Below, piece by piece: positions 37,461 to 46,133 of a stretch of 64,000 nucleotides of DNA (the first letter of the stretch is position 1; each line of letters begins with the position of its first letter). A program made the translations under genes and the position numbers. A model generated the notes under the pieces. That model saw nothing but the letters and a program-made list of their open reading frames with translations. It searched no databases and was not told the DNA's origin. Origin of the DNA: an uncultured Pelagibacteraceae bacterium (GTDB taxonomy: Bacteria > Pseudomonadota > Alphaproteobacteria > Pelagibacterales > Pelagibacteraceae); contig CACIWH010000001.1 of NCBI GenBank assembly GCA_902590295.1, positions 45,645 through 109,644 of the forward strand, in the 5' to 3' direction.

Positions 37461-38858
37461 TTAGAAACTTTTTATAATATCCTCAGTCATTTTTTTTGCA
37501 TCTGCAAATAACATTAGAGTATTTTCTCTATAAAATAGATCATTGTCTACCCCTGCGTATCCAGGTGACAGACTTCTTTTTACAAAAAGAACTGATTTTG
37601 CTTTCTCAACATCTAAAATTGGCATACCGTAAATAGGGCTCTGGGGGTCAGTTTTTGCGACTGGATTTGTTACATCATTAGCACCAATAACATAAGCAAC
37701 GTCGCAATTAGCAAAATCATTGTTAATTTCCTCTAGTTCAAATACTTCATCATAAGGTACATTTGCCTCGGCTAACAACACATTCATGTGACCTGGCATT
37801 CTCCCTGCAACAGGGTGAATTGCATATGAAACTTTAATACCATTTTTCTTTAGTGTATCTACCATTTCTCTTAAAGCATGTTGAGCTTGCGCAACCGCCA
37901 TTCCGTAACCTGGTACAATGATAACTGAAGAAGCATTCTTCATCAAAAAAGCAGCATCATCTGAATTTCCACTTTTAACTGGTTTTTGCTCTTTATTATC
38001 TGATTTGGAAACTTGATCAGTTCCCCCAAATCCTCCTAGGATTACACTAAAAAAAGATCTATTCATACCCTTGCACATTATATATGATAAAATTGCGCCA
38101 GATGAACCGACTAAGGCACCAGTAATAATTAAAGCTGTATTCTCTAAAGTAAAACCAATACCAGCTGCTGCCCAGCCTGAATAAGAGTTCAACATTGATA
38201 TAACTACTGGCATGTCAGCTCCACCAATAGGTATTATTAATAGTAATCCAACTAAAAAAGATATTGCTATTAGGGTCCAAAAAAAGTTAGAGGACTGTGT
38301 TGTGCACAATAAAAATGTTAATCCTATAATAGTTAATAATATAAACAAATTTAATATATGTTGACCTGGAAACGTAATTGGTGCTCCAGACATAATTCCC
38401 CTTAATTTTAAAAATGCTATTATTGAGCCAGAAAAAGTTATAGCGCCAACAGCTGCCCCAATTGACATTTCTATCAAACTTGCAAGTTTTATATTTCCTG
38501 AAATACCAAGATTAAAAGCCTCTGGATTTAAAAAAGCTGAAATTGCAACAAAAACTGCAGCTAAACCAACCAAACTATGAAAACCTGCAACTAGTTCCGG
38601 CATTGCAGTCATTGGAATTTTAAAAGCAATAAATGCACCTATACTTCCACCAATTAATAGAAAAGCTATTACATAGATAAAACTGGTGGAGAAATTACCT
38701 ATTGATAAAAAGGTTACAGTTACGGCTAGCAACATTCCCAAAATACCAAAAAAATTTCCCTGTCTGGAGGTTTCTGGTGAAGAAAGTCCTCTTAATGCCA
38801 ATATAAATAAAACCCCAGAAATTAGGTAAAATAGAGCAAGTAAATTTGTTGAGATCAT
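37461..38858 (-). CDS. pntB: NAD(P) transhydrogenase subunit beta
   Basis: Membrane and NADP-binding part of the proton-translocating transhydrogenase, which uses the proton gradient to make NADPH from NADH. The 465 residues contain about nine transmembrane helices in the first 285 and the NADP-binding domain III after residue 300 (VPGYGMAVAQAQHALREM, YAIHPVAGRMPGHMNVLLAEA, VIGANDVTNPVAK, SLSPGYAGVDNDLF). It follows pntA2 with a one-base overlap. SAR11-type cells with few NADPH sources would rely on such an enzyme; that is inference. Confidence 0.96.
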   Translation of the reverse strand: MISTNLLALFYLISGVLFILALRGLSSPETSRQGNFFGILGMLLAVTVTFLSIGNFSTSFIYVIAFLLIGGSIGAFIAFKIPMTAMPELVAGFHSLVGLAAVFVAISAFLNPEAFNLGISGNIKLASLIEMSIGAAVGAITFSGSIIAFLKLRGIMSGAPITFPGQHILNLFILLTIIGLTFLLCTTQSSNFFWTLIAISFLVGLLLIIPIGGADMPVVISMLNSYSGWAAAGIGFTLENTALIITGALVGSSGAILSYIMCKGMNRSFFSVILGGFGGTDQVSKSDNKEQKPVKSGNSDDAAFLMKNASSVIIVPGYGMAVAQAQHALREMVDTLKKNGIKVSYAIHPVAGRMPGHMNVLLAEANVPYDEVFELEEINNDFANCDVAYVIGANDVTNPVAKTDPQSPIYGMPILDVEKAKSVLFVKRSLSPGYAGVDNDLFYRENTLMLFADAKKMTEDIIKSF

Positions 38859-39160
38859 TATTTCTTCTTCTTTTTGTACATTGCTAACATTCTCTGTGTA
38901 ACTAGAAATCCTCCGAATATATTAACCGCAGCTAATATAATTGCTAAAAAACCAAAGATGCTAGCATTATTAAAAATGTTTTCATTACTTCCAGCTAATG
39001 CCGCAATTATTGCTCCAACTATTATTACAGATGAAATCGCATTAGTAACTGACATTAAGGGCGTGTGAAGAGAGGGTGTAACACTCCACACTACGTAGTA
39101 GCCGACAAATATTGATAATATAAATATACTTAATCTGAATACAAAAGGATCTATTTCCAT
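38858..39160 (-). CDS. pntA2: NAD(P) transhydrogenase subunit alpha part 2
   Basis: The 100-residue membrane segment that is fused to the C-terminus of PntA in E. coli but separate in alphaproteobacteria. Three transmembrane helices are visible (about 10-28, 36-60, 65-90): LSIFILSIFVGYYVVW, SVTNAISSVIIVGAII and the FLAIILAAVNIFGGFLVTQRML stretch. HTPLMSVTNAISS is the family motif. It ends KKKKK. It lies between pntA1 (one base away) and pntB (one-base overlap), giving the usual three-gene transhydrogenase. Confidence 0.95.
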   Translation of the reverse strand: MEIDPFVFRLSIFILSIFVGYYVVWSVTPSLHTPLMSVTNAISSVIIVGAIIAALAGSNENIFNNASIFGFLAIILAAVNIFGGFLVTQRMLAMYKKKKK

Positions 39161-39161
39161 A

Positions 39162-40250
39162 TTATTTTACCAATGTTTTTTTAATAATTTCATCTTCTAA
39201 ATTTACATTAATTTTATTATTTTTTTTATCATATAAATTTATCACAAAATTTAGTAAATTCTTTGAGTATAAATTCGACGCAGACACAGGTAGTTTGTTA
39301 AGCAGATTGCTTTCACCTAAAATTTTAATTCCATTTATATCAACTATTTCATTTGGTTTTGTAAATTCTGTATTTCCTCCTTGAGATGCTGCTAAATCAT
39401 AAATAATTGAACCTTTGGGCATACTTTTAATCATATCTGCCTTAATAATAACTGGTGCTTTTTTGCCAGGTATTAAAGCTGTACATATCACTATATCAAT
39501 TTTTTTAAGTGTTTCTATTAAAAGCTCCTCTTGTTTTTTTTTAAATTCTGTAGAAGTTTCTTTGGCATATCCCCCTGAGGTTTCCAGATTCTCTGAACCT
39601 TCAACTACTAAAAACTTACCACCCAAACTTTCAACCTGTTCTTTTGATGCCATCCTTACGTCAGTTGCAAATACAATTGCTCCCATTCTTTTGGCTGTTG
39701 CAATAGCTTGCAAACCTGCAACACCAGCGCCTACTACTAGAACTTTAGCGGCTGGAATTGTTCCTGCGGCAGTCATCATCATTGGTATAGCTTTGTTGAA
39801 AAAAGAAAATGCGTCAATTACAGCTTTATAACCAGCAAGATTTGCCTGAGAGGATAATATATCCATCGATTGTGCCCGAGTTATTCTTGGAAGTAATTCT
39901 AAAGAAAAAACGTTTATATTATTTTCCAATAGTTTAGATATACGCTCTTTATTACTAACAGGATCAAAAACTCCTATTAAATTCTTATTAGGAGATAATT
40001 TTTCTAAATCTTTTTCGTCTGGTAAATTTAGCTGCAATAAAATATCGGACTCCTTAATTATTTTATCTTTATCGCTAAATATTTCAGCTCCATTTTCTAA
40101 AAATCTTTTATCATCTATATCAAGATGATCGGCATAATTTTTTTCAAGGTAAACCTTAAAACCATTAGAAACAAATTTTTTTACATTATCTGGGGTAACT
40201 GAAATTCTTTTTTCAGAAGCTTTATTTTCACAAACAGAACCTATAATCAT
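39162..40250 (-). CDS. pntA: NAD(P) transhydrogenase subunit alpha part 1
   Basis: Soluble NAD(H)-binding domain I of the three-polypeptide transhydrogenase. I start it at the ATG at 40250 (MIIGSVCENKASEKRISVTP), matching the family N-terminus. A TTG nine codons upstream would run into the preceding small gene's stop. The result is 362 residues. The NAD-binding fold shows VLVVGAGVAGLQAIATAKRMGAIVFATD, and the mobile-loop region is present; DLAASQGGNTEFTK is conserved. It follows the aa3 subunit IV gene by 13 bases and is one base from pntA2. Confidence 0.95.
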   Translation of the reverse strand: MIIGSVCENKASEKRISVTPDNVKKFVSNGFKVYLEKNYADHLDIDDKRFLENGAEIFSDKDKIIKESDILLQLNLPDEKDLEKLSPNKNLIGVFDPVSNKERISKLLENNINVFSLELLPRITRAQSMDILSSQANLAGYKAVIDAFSFFNKAIPMMMTAAGTIPAAKVLVVGAGVAGLQAIATAKRMGAIVFATDVRMASKEQVESLGGKFLVVEGSENLETSGGYAKETSTEFKKKQEELLIETLKKIDIVICTALIPGKKAPVIIKADMIKSMPKGSIIYDLAASQGGNTEFTKPNEIVDINGIKILGESNLLNKLPVSASNLYSKNLLNFVINLYDKKNNKINVNLEDEIIKKTLVK

Positions 40251-40263
40251 TAGTTTTAAGATT

Positions 40264-40374
40264 TTATAATAAGACAATAGCTAAGACTACTAATATAGCA
40301 ACAACTGATATTGTCCCCCAGAGAACAAATTTAGTAAAATTTTCCCAAGTTTTTTTGTGAGTGTCATTATCCAT
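40264..40374 (-). CDS. Bacterial aa3-type cytochrome c oxidase subunit IV
   Basis: A 36-residue protein with one transmembrane helix (about 18-36), sequence TWENFTKFVLWGTISVVAIL and onward. The short acidic/basic N-terminus, a conserved-looking T..F.KF..W segment and one helix fit the tiny alphaproteobacterial aa3 oxidase subunit IV family (usually about 45 residues). In many alphaproteobacteria this gene sits just before pntA, as here, 13 bases upstream. It is 3 bases after rpmJ. Because it is so short, the call depends heavily on context. Confidence 0.7.
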   Translation of the reverse strand: MDNDTHKKTWENFTKFVLWGTISVVAILVVLAIVLL

Positions 40375-40377
40375 ATG

Positions 40378-40503
40378 TTATTTTTGTCTTGCTTTGAATT
40401 TTGGATTCTTTTTATTAATTATGTAAACTCGTCCTCTTCTCTTCACCATCTTTGAATTTAGATCTCTTTTCTTTAACGATTTTAGGGAACTTTTAATTTT
40501 CAT
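40378..40503 (-). CDS. rpmJ: 50S ribosomal protein L36 (zinc-free type)
   Basis: A 41-residue ribosomal protein: [18 protein letters not shown] followed by [22 protein letters not shown]. This is the C-minus form, which lacks the Cys-Cys-Cys-His zinc site of the other L36 type. Its ATG lies only 9 bases after the 3' end of the 5S rRNA gene, with neither a Shine-Dalgarno sequence nor a terminator between, so it is probably read from the 5S promoter. The next gene starts 3 bases downstream. Confidence 0.95.
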   Translation of the reverse strand: MKIKSSLKSLKKRDLNSKMVKRRGRVYIINKKNPKFKARQK

Positions 40504-40512
40504 AATAATTTA

Positions 40513-40628
40513 GCCTGGCAACGTCCTACTCTCCCATGCCTTAAGACAAAGTACCATCGGCGCAGAAGGGCTTGACTTCCGAGTTCGGAATGGGATCGGG
40601 TATTACACCTTCGCAATAATCACCAGGC
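40513..40628 (-). rRNA. rrf: 5S ribosomal RNA
   Basis: About 116 bases on the minus strand. The terminal stem GCCTGG/CCAGGC closes the molecule. The conserved interior CCCGATCCCATTCCGAACTC, GAAGTCAAGC and ATGGTACT are typical of bacterial 5S. No 16S or 23S sequence is adjacent: rpmJ follows and a promoter and a polysaccharide gene precede. Ends are placed by the terminal helix and could shift by one or two bases. Confidence 0.96.
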
Positions 40629-40634
40629 AAAGGT

Positions 40635-40662
40635 CTTATACTGTATTTAAATAAGTTGTAAA
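40635..40662 (-). promoter_or_regulatory. Sigma70-type promoter of the 5S rRNA gene
   Basis: On the minus strand TTTACA (40662-40657), 16 bases, then TATAAG (40640-40635), each hexamer one mismatch from consensus. Six bases after the -10 lies position 40628, the predicted mature 5' end of 5S rRNA. This spacing supports an autonomous 5S transcription unit which would also cover rpmJ and the genes beyond. Confidence 0.6.
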
Positions 40663-40681
40663 TAATAAATTTTAGTTGATT

Positions 40682-41611
40682 TTAATAATTTTTTTGAAAG
40701 TCTTTATATGTTATATCAAAACCTTTATCGAAATTACTCTTCGGTCTCCATCCATATTTTTTAGCCAAAGATATATCCAAACATTTTTTTGGCATACCAT
40801 CAGGTTTTCTTTTATCATATTTGATTTTTAAGTTCACTCCAATTTTTTTCATTAAAAAATTTGCATACCATCGTATGGAGTGACTATTGCCAGTTCCAAT
40901 ATTTAAAAATGGTTCTTTAATCTTTTTATTCATAAAAAAAATTAGCGCATCAGCAAAATCCTCAACAAACATAAGTTCTCTTTTAGGCTTACCCGTTCCC
41001 CACAAGGTAATTTGATTTTTTTTTTCTCTTTTAGCAGTTGTGATTTTGTTAATTAATGCTGAAAAAAAATGAGAATTTTGTAAATTGTAGTTATCACCTG
41101 GGCCATACATATTTGGTGGCATTAGACTTTTGTAATTTAAATTGTAAGTTTTAGAATAATTTGCACACATATATATTCCTGCAATTTTAGCTATTGAATA
41201 TGCGTCATTGGTTTCTTCTAATTTACCAGTCAAAATATAATCTTCTTTCATTGGTTGTTTGCAATTTCGTGGATAAATACAACTAGACCCCAGAAAAATC
41301 AAATTTTTTACTTTAGCTAAATATGATCCATGTATTAAATTATTTTGAATTTGTAAGTTTTCAAATAAAAATTTTTCCTTATTTTGATAATTTGCTAATA
41401 TTCCGCCGACTTTAGCTGCAGCTATAATTACTAAATTAGGTTTATTTTTCTTAAGATAATTATAAACCTTGGCTTGTTCTAGGAGGTTTAGTTTTTTTTT
41501 TTCAACTGTTATTAAATTTTTGTATCCGTGTTTTTTTAATTTTTTAACAATAGAGGATCCTACCATACCTTTATGCCCTGCAATAAAAATCTTAATATTT
41601 TTACTCAGCAT
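40682..41611 (-). CDS. fcl: GDP-L-fucose synthase
   Basis: Epimerase-reductase that turns GDP-4-keto-6-deoxymannose into GDP-L-fucose with NADPH. The 309 residues are an extended SDR fold: [16 protein letters not shown] near 10-25, the [10 protein letters not shown] active-site Ser region near 107-116, YSIAKIAG with the catalytic Tyr and Lys near 137-144, [11 protein letters not shown], and [13 protein letters not shown]. Its ATG overlaps the gmd stop by 11 bases, so Gmd and Fcl, consecutive steps of the pathway, are translated together. It is the last gene of the surface-polysaccharide island, next to the 5S promoter. NADPH could come from the neighbouring transhydrogenase. Confidence 0.94.
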   Translation of the reverse strand: MLSKNIKIFIAGHKGMVGSSIVKKLKKHGYKNLITVEKKKLNLLEQAKVYNYLKKNKPNLVIIAAAKVGGILANYQNKEKFLFENLQIQNNLIHGSYLAKVKNLIFLGSSCIYPRNCKQPMKEDYILTGKLEETNDAYSIAKIAGIYMCANYSKTYNLNYKSLMPPNMYGPGDNYNLQNSHFFSALINKITTAKREKKNQITLWGTGKPKRELMFVEDFADALIFFMNKKIKEPFLNIGTGNSHSIRWYANFLMKKIGVNLKIKYDKRKPDGMPKKCLDISLAKKYGWRPKSNFDKGFDITYKDFQKNY

Positions 41612-42644
41612 TTAAAATATTTATTTCCTCAAAGATCATCTCTTCAATAAGCTGGTTAATATTTGTTTTGGGTTTCCAAGATAATTGTTTTCTGGCTTTA
41701 TTAGCATTTCCTAAAAGTGTATTTACATCAAGAGGTCTTATATAATTTTTGTCGACTAATATTATATTTTTTTTTGTTATTGTATCAAAACCCTTCTCAT
41801 TAAGACCTTTTCCTCTCCAAACAATTTTTAAGTTTAATTTATTTGTAACTAAGTTAATAAATTGTCTGATACTTAATTGTTTGCCAGTTGCAATAACATA
41901 ATCATCAGGTTTTTTTTGTTGCAGTATTTTCCACATCGCTTCCACATAGTCTCTAGCATGACCCCAATCCCTTTTTGAGTCAAGATTGCCTAAAAAAAGT
42001 TGTCTTTGTTTACCCATTTTTATTCTTACAAGAGCTCTAATTATTTTTTTAGTAACAAAAGTTTCACCTCTTCTTGGGCTTTCATGATTAAATAATATGC
42101 CATTACATCCAAAAATATTGTACGCTTCTCTATAATTTTTTGTTATCCAATGTGCATATAACTTTGCAACTCCATATGGGCTTAGTGGATAAAAATTTGT
42201 TTTTTCATTTTGTGGTGTTTCTTGGACCTTCCCATACATCTCTGATGTTCCTGCTTGATAAAATTTTGTTTTTTTTTCTAATTTGTGAAATTTTATTGCC
42301 TCTAGAATTCTAAGAGCCCCTAAAGCGTCTGCATTAGCTGTGTACTCTGGTACTTCAAAAGATACAGCAACATGTGACTGCGCAGCAAGATTATAAATTT
42401 CATCTGGTCTAATTTTTTCAATAATTTTTGATACAGATGTTGAGTCAGTTATATCTCCATAATGTAAAAAAAAGTTTCTAGATTTAACATGAGGGTCCTG
42501 GTAGATATGATCAATTCTAAATGTATTAATTGATGATGATCTTCTTTTTACACCATGAACAGAATATTTTTTTTTTAATAAGAACTCAGCTAGATAAGAT
42601 CCGTCCTGTCCAGTAATTCCAAAAATAAGAGCTTTTTTTTTCAC
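41601..42644 (-). CDS. gmd: GDP-mannose 4,6-dehydratase
   Basis: Converts GDP-mannose to GDP-4-keto-6-deoxy-D-mannose with bound NADP. The 347 residues start [20 protein letters not shown] (2-21). [12 protein letters not shown], the catalytic YGKVQETPQ region, [12 protein letters not shown] with Tyr and Lys, and [17 protein letters not shown] are hallmark motifs. It provides the substrate for fcl, with which it overlaps by 11 bases. The same keto sugar can also lead to GDP-rhamnose or GDP-perosamine, but the paired fcl points to L-fucose or a related sugar. Confidence 0.96.
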   Translation of the reverse strand: MKKKALIFGITGQDGSYLAEFLLKKKYSVHGVKRRSSSINTFRIDHIYQDPHVKSRNFFLHYGDITDSTSVSKIIEKIRPDEIYNLAAQSHVAVSFEVPEYTANADALGALRILEAIKFHKLEKKTKFYQAGTSEMYGKVQETPQNEKTNFYPLSPYGVAKLYAHWITKNYREAYNIFGCNGILFNHESPRRGETFVTKKIIRALVRIKMGKQRQLFLGNLDSKRDWGHARDYVEAMWKILQQKKPDDYVIATGKQLSIRQFINLVTNKLNLKIVWRGKGLNEKGFDTITKKNIILVDKNYIRPLDVNTLLGNANKARKQLSWKPKTNINQLIEEMIFEEINILNAE

Positions 42645-42686
42645 TTATAATTTTTTTAATATAATTAATTTTTTGGAAAGTAAAGA

Positions 42687-43415
42687 TTAATAAGTTTTAT
42701 TTTTATATATGTACTCAAACGTTTTTCTAAAAGGCATTTTAGCTTTATAAATTTGTTCAAAATTATTTCTATTAAGCAAATTGTGAACATCGCCAAATTT
42801 ATAGTTTTTTTTAATCATATCGTGATAGTGATGTTCAAATAAAACTAAATCTATATTTTTAATTTTATCTTTTGCTCCAGAAAGGATTTCAAATTCATAT
42901 CCTTCCGTATCTATTTTTAAAAAATCTAATTTATAAATTTTATGTTGGGACATATATTGATCCAGGCATCTCTGATCTGCAAAAATTTCCTTATAAAAAT
43001 TGTTTTTTTTTGAGTTAAATAACAACATATTTTTTTTTTTGAAATATTTGGACTCGGTATTGATTTCATTAATAGTTGACGATGAGCTTTCATTCATGTG
43101 TTTAATTTTAACTTGTTTATTCTCCAAGCCTAAGGCGAAGTTTTCAACAATAATTTCAGTATTATTTTTTTTAATATCTATATTTTTAATTTTATTCTTT
43201 AAGAAATTGTAAGAGAGGTAACTAGCTTCAAAGGAATAAATTTTTTGTATATTAAAATGTTTCAGGTAAAGCTCTATTGTTTCACCTTTATGTGCACCGA
43301 CATCAAATACAATTTTAAAATTATCTAATTTATTTTTTTTAAGAAAATTTAATATTTTCTTTTTATGAAAAAAATCAAATATTTTTAAAATCTGAAGAGA
43401 TAAAAATTTAATCAT
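42687..43415 (-). CDS. FkbM family methyltransferase
   Basis: SAM-dependent methyltransferase of the FkbM family, often found in polysaccharide clusters, where it O-methylates sugars. I choose the ATG at 43415, which overlaps the upstream gene by 8 bases (242 residues); a TTG further up adds nine residues. The SAM site is FKIVFDVGAHKGETIELY (near 33-50), followed by IYSFEAS. Further motifs are DFLKIDTEGYEFEILSGA (about 160-177) and LVLFEHHYHDM. The exact sugar acceptor cannot be told. The gene lies among glycan genes and is very A/T-rich. Confidence 0.85.
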   Translation of the reverse strand: MIKFLSLQILKIFDFFHKKKILNFLKKNKLDNFKIVFDVGAHKGETIELYLKHFNIQKIYSFEASYLSYNFLKNKIKNIDIKKNNTEIIVENFALGLENKQVKIKHMNESSSSTINEINTESKYFKKKNMLLFNSKKNNFYKEIFADQRCLDQYMSQHKIYKLDFLKIDTEGYEFEILSGAKDKIKNIDLVLFEHHYHDMIKKNYKFGDVHNLLNRNNFEQIYKAKMPFRKTFEYIYKNKTY

Positions 43416-45099
43416 TTTTTCTTTTAATAATATATTTACCAAATCTTTTTTTCAAAACCAGCGCCTCAACCTGTTTATCGCACAAAGAACTATTTATTTT
43501 ACAAGTTTTATAATTTTTTATTAAATTATTTATTCTTTTTTCATATCTGAAATAATGATCATCAACTTTATAATATGGATTCAAAAAAATTTTATAATTA
43601 TATTTTTGGTATTCGTTAAATATTCTATCGATATTTCTATAAAAAAAAATTGTAAAGCCAATTAGTATTATGAATAAAGTTTTTTTTTTTATCGAGTGTA
43701 AATTAATTTTATAACGCTCAAGTATTAATGAAAATGGGATAAAAAATGATACAGCTATCAAAGAATAACCTCCATATCTTAATGTGGGATGATTTATAAA
43801 CCACTCAAACAATAAAATAATAACTGAAAAAAATATGAAAATTACTTCTTTGTTTATTTTTTTTTTAATCTTATTTTTTGAGTAAAAAATTACAAAAAAA
43901 ATAAATAATAAAAAAATTAGACCAAGTAAAAAATCTGAAAATTTAAAGAAAAAATATCTTTCAAACCAACCACTTATCCAATTAAAATTTTTTACATAAC
44001 TACCCGGATCATCAATTTTAAAATTAGGTGTCATTCCAGCCTTTGACCAATTTTCATAATGAAGCGCCATCATTTCAACTTCTTTAGAGGGTATACCCCA
44101 ATCCAAATTAATGAAACAACTGCTAGTTAAAGGATAGATTAAGCATCCTGTGTTAAAAACATTAGTTATTAAAACAAAAATTATTAGTAAAATTGAAAAA
44201 TAGAAAGATTTATTTGAAAAAATTTTATTTAATATGTTTTTTATATCTGTTTTTTTTAAAACAATTATTAATAAAGGCACCAATAATAAGCTATAAAGAA
44301 AATAAAAAGCTTTAAGTGATATAGTGATAGTAAATAATATTGATAATTTTGCAATTTCATAAATTTCAAATCTTTTAAGTGTAAAAACTGAAAAAATTTC
44401 AGATATAATTAATAAAATTAATATTTGTGCTGATCTATCTGTACCGTGCTCTGCTAATCTGTAGAAAAATACGACAATAAAAATCAAAGACAGTAGATCA
44501 AAAAAATAGTGATAATTTATTCTTTTATTTTCATAGCTTTTTTTAATATTTGAGAAAAAGATTAAGATTGAAGATCCATAAATTATGGCTGATCCGATGT
44601 GGAATAAATGATATTTTACTATAGGTAGATAAAACAGAGAATTAAAATAAAATAAAGAAGATGGAGTCCTAAAACCATGATCAAATTGTCCAATACCTAT
44701 GAAGTTAGAGTGTTGTGTTAAATAATAAGCATAGGGGAAATGATAATATGGAAAATCATCATGAGTTTTGAAAACAAGAAATGATAAAAATAATATTGAA
44801 AAAATACTCAATAAAAATTTTAAATCAGTATAAACAAATAATTTTTTTATATAACCAAGGTAAAATAAAAACAGACCTATGACCAAGATTATTAGGTTAT
44901 GATAAATTCCATGTTCATAAAAGAAATTTGAAAAATAAGAATATATTATCAAAAAAAATACACCGATTATTCCTGAGTATCCTAAGCATTTTTTATTTGT
45001 TGTGAGTTTGGTAATTTTTTGGAAATATAATCCATATCCCAAAGTAGAAAAGATAGAAACTAGATAAAAAAGAAAAAGAATAAAAAATTCTGCTTTCAT
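43408..45099 (-). CDS. Large polytopic membrane protein, GT-C-like
   Basis: A 563-residue integral membrane protein with about 12 hydrophobic helices. I do not recognise it with certainty. The first large external loop begins THDDFPYYHFPYA, with Asp114-Asp115 just after a helix, the position of the catalytic acidic pair in GT-C glycosyltransferases that use polyprenyl-phosphate sugars. The overall look recalls the LIC_10190-type membrane proteins of polysaccharide clusters. It could be a glycosyltransferase or an O-antigen polymerase-like protein. Context (FkbM downstream, WecA-like upstream) supports a role in making a surface glycan. No Wzx flippase is in the island. Confidence 0.55.
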   Translation of the reverse strand: MKAEFFILFLFYLVSIFSTLGYGLYFQKITKLTTNKKCLGYSGIIGVFFLIIYSYFSNFFYEHGIYHNLIILVIGLFLFYLGYIKKLFVYTDLKFLLSIFSILFLSFLVFKTHDDFPYYHFPYAYYLTQHSNFIGIGQFDHGFRTPSSLFYFNSLFYLPIVKYHLFHIGSAIIYGSSILIFFSNIKKSYENKRINYHYFFDLLSLIFIVVFFYRLAEHGTDRSAQILILLIISEIFSVFTLKRFEIYEIAKLSILFTITISLKAFYFLYSLLLVPLLIIVLKKTDIKNILNKIFSNKSFYFSILLIIFVLITNVFNTGCLIYPLTSSCFINLDWGIPSKEVEMMALHYENWSKAGMTPNFKIDDPGSYVKNFNWISGWFERYFFFKFSDFLLGLIFLLFIFFVIFYSKNKIKKKINKEVIFIFFSVIILLFEWFINHPTLRYGGYSLIAVSFFIPFSLILERYKINLHSIKKKTLFIILIGFTIFFYRNIDRIFNEYQKYNYKIFLNPYYKVDDHYFRYEKRINNLIKNYKTCKINSSLCDKQVEALVLKKRFGKYIIKRKND

Positions 45100-45107
45100 T
45101 TTGATTA

Positions 45108-46133
45108 TTATTTAATCGATATTTTTGAAGTTAATTTTATTTTTTTTAACAATAAAAATAAAAATAAATAAATAAAGATCGAAAAAAATATTAATTTTAT
45201 TTGGTAAAAGCTATTATATGGATTTTTTGAAGCAATTAAGATTATAATTAAGTTGACAAAAGAAATCATACAACTGCTTAAGTTATTTGCAAGATACTTA
45301 GTTTTAATCATCTTTTTTTTCAAAAGTATATAAAGTAATTGATGTAAATGATTATTATCAGGAATTAAAGGAGACAGATTTGTTTTTAATTTTCGAATAA
45401 TTGAAAATAATATTTCAAAGCAGGGATACCATAAAAGCGCTATAAAAAAATAAGGTGAAACAAGAGAATTTGAATAATGACACTTTATAATTAAATATCC
45501 AACAAAAAAACTCAGAATATATGCTCCAGCATCACCTAGCATTAATAAATTCATCAAATTAAGAAAGATTATTAATAAAATGAAAATTAATAAATAAATA
45601 AGTAAGTCTTTATTAATGTCAAATTCATTAATAAGATCAAGTTTAAATAAAGCAATAATAACAAAAGTCATATAGAATAACAATAAAGCATTTAAGCCAT
45701 CAATAAAATTAGAACCATTTATCAATATCAACAAACAAAACGACGTGAAAAAAATATTAAAAGTAGAGTTGCTCAATAATTTATCAAATAAACTCACTCT
45801 GGAAGAAATTATTTCCAAATCTAACAAAATAACTGAAAGAAAAACTACAGCTACTTGAAACAAAAATCTTTTTTTTGGAGATATTAATATTTTTTGGTCT
45901 GAAAAAAAACCAATTAAAAAAACCAAAATAAAAATAAGTATATAAAAAGAATTTTGGTAATTAGTTAAAATTATTGGTAAAAGTAAAAATAAACCACCTA
46001 ATAATGGAATATTTTGTTCATTCGAAAAAAGTTGGTGATTGTCTCCTGTATAATTAGAAAGATATTTTTTTTTTTTTATATAGATATTTAATGAAATTAT
46101 TAAAATTGAGTATATTAAAGTTAAATATAACAT
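45108..46133 (-). CDS. WecA/MraY family polyprenyl-phosphate glycosyl-1-phosphate transferase
   Basis: Membrane enzyme expected to start a glycan by moving a sugar-1-phosphate (often GlcNAc-P) from a UDP-sugar to undecaprenyl phosphate. The 341 residues have about ten helices. Family motifs: NIPLLGGL near 41-48, NGSNFIDGLNAL mid-protein, MLGDAGAY, and PDNNHLHQLL in place of the usual His-rich loop. The cytoplasmic acidic motif, normally Asp-Asp, reads Ser78-Asp79 in GFFSDQKILISPKKRF. It is distinct from the true MraY, which would sit in the cell-wall cluster. It lies between the GT-C-like gene and a GT2. Confidence 0.85.
   Translation of the reverse strand: MLYLTLIYSILIISLNIYIKKKKYLSNYTGDNHQLFSNEQNIPLLGGLFLLLPIILTNYQNSFYILIFILVFLIGFFSDQKILISPKKRFLFQVAVVFLSVILLDLEIISSRVSLFDKLLSNSTFNIFFTSFCLLILINGSNFIDGLNALLLFYMTFVIIALFKLDLINEFDINKDLLIYLLIFILLIIFLNLMNLLMLGDAGAYILSFFVGYLIIKCHYSNSLVSPYFFIALLWYPCFEILFSIIRKLKTNLSPLIPDNNHLHQLLYILLKKKMIKTKYLANNLSSCMISFVNLIIILIASKNPYNSFYQIKLIFFSIFIYLFLFLLLKKIKLTSKISIK

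Noticed and set aside
37461..40250. Transhydrogenase alpha subunit split in two, suggesting a frameshift.
   Set aside because: The separate pntA1/pntA2/pntB arrangement is normal in alphaproteobacteria, and each piece has a proper start and stop.
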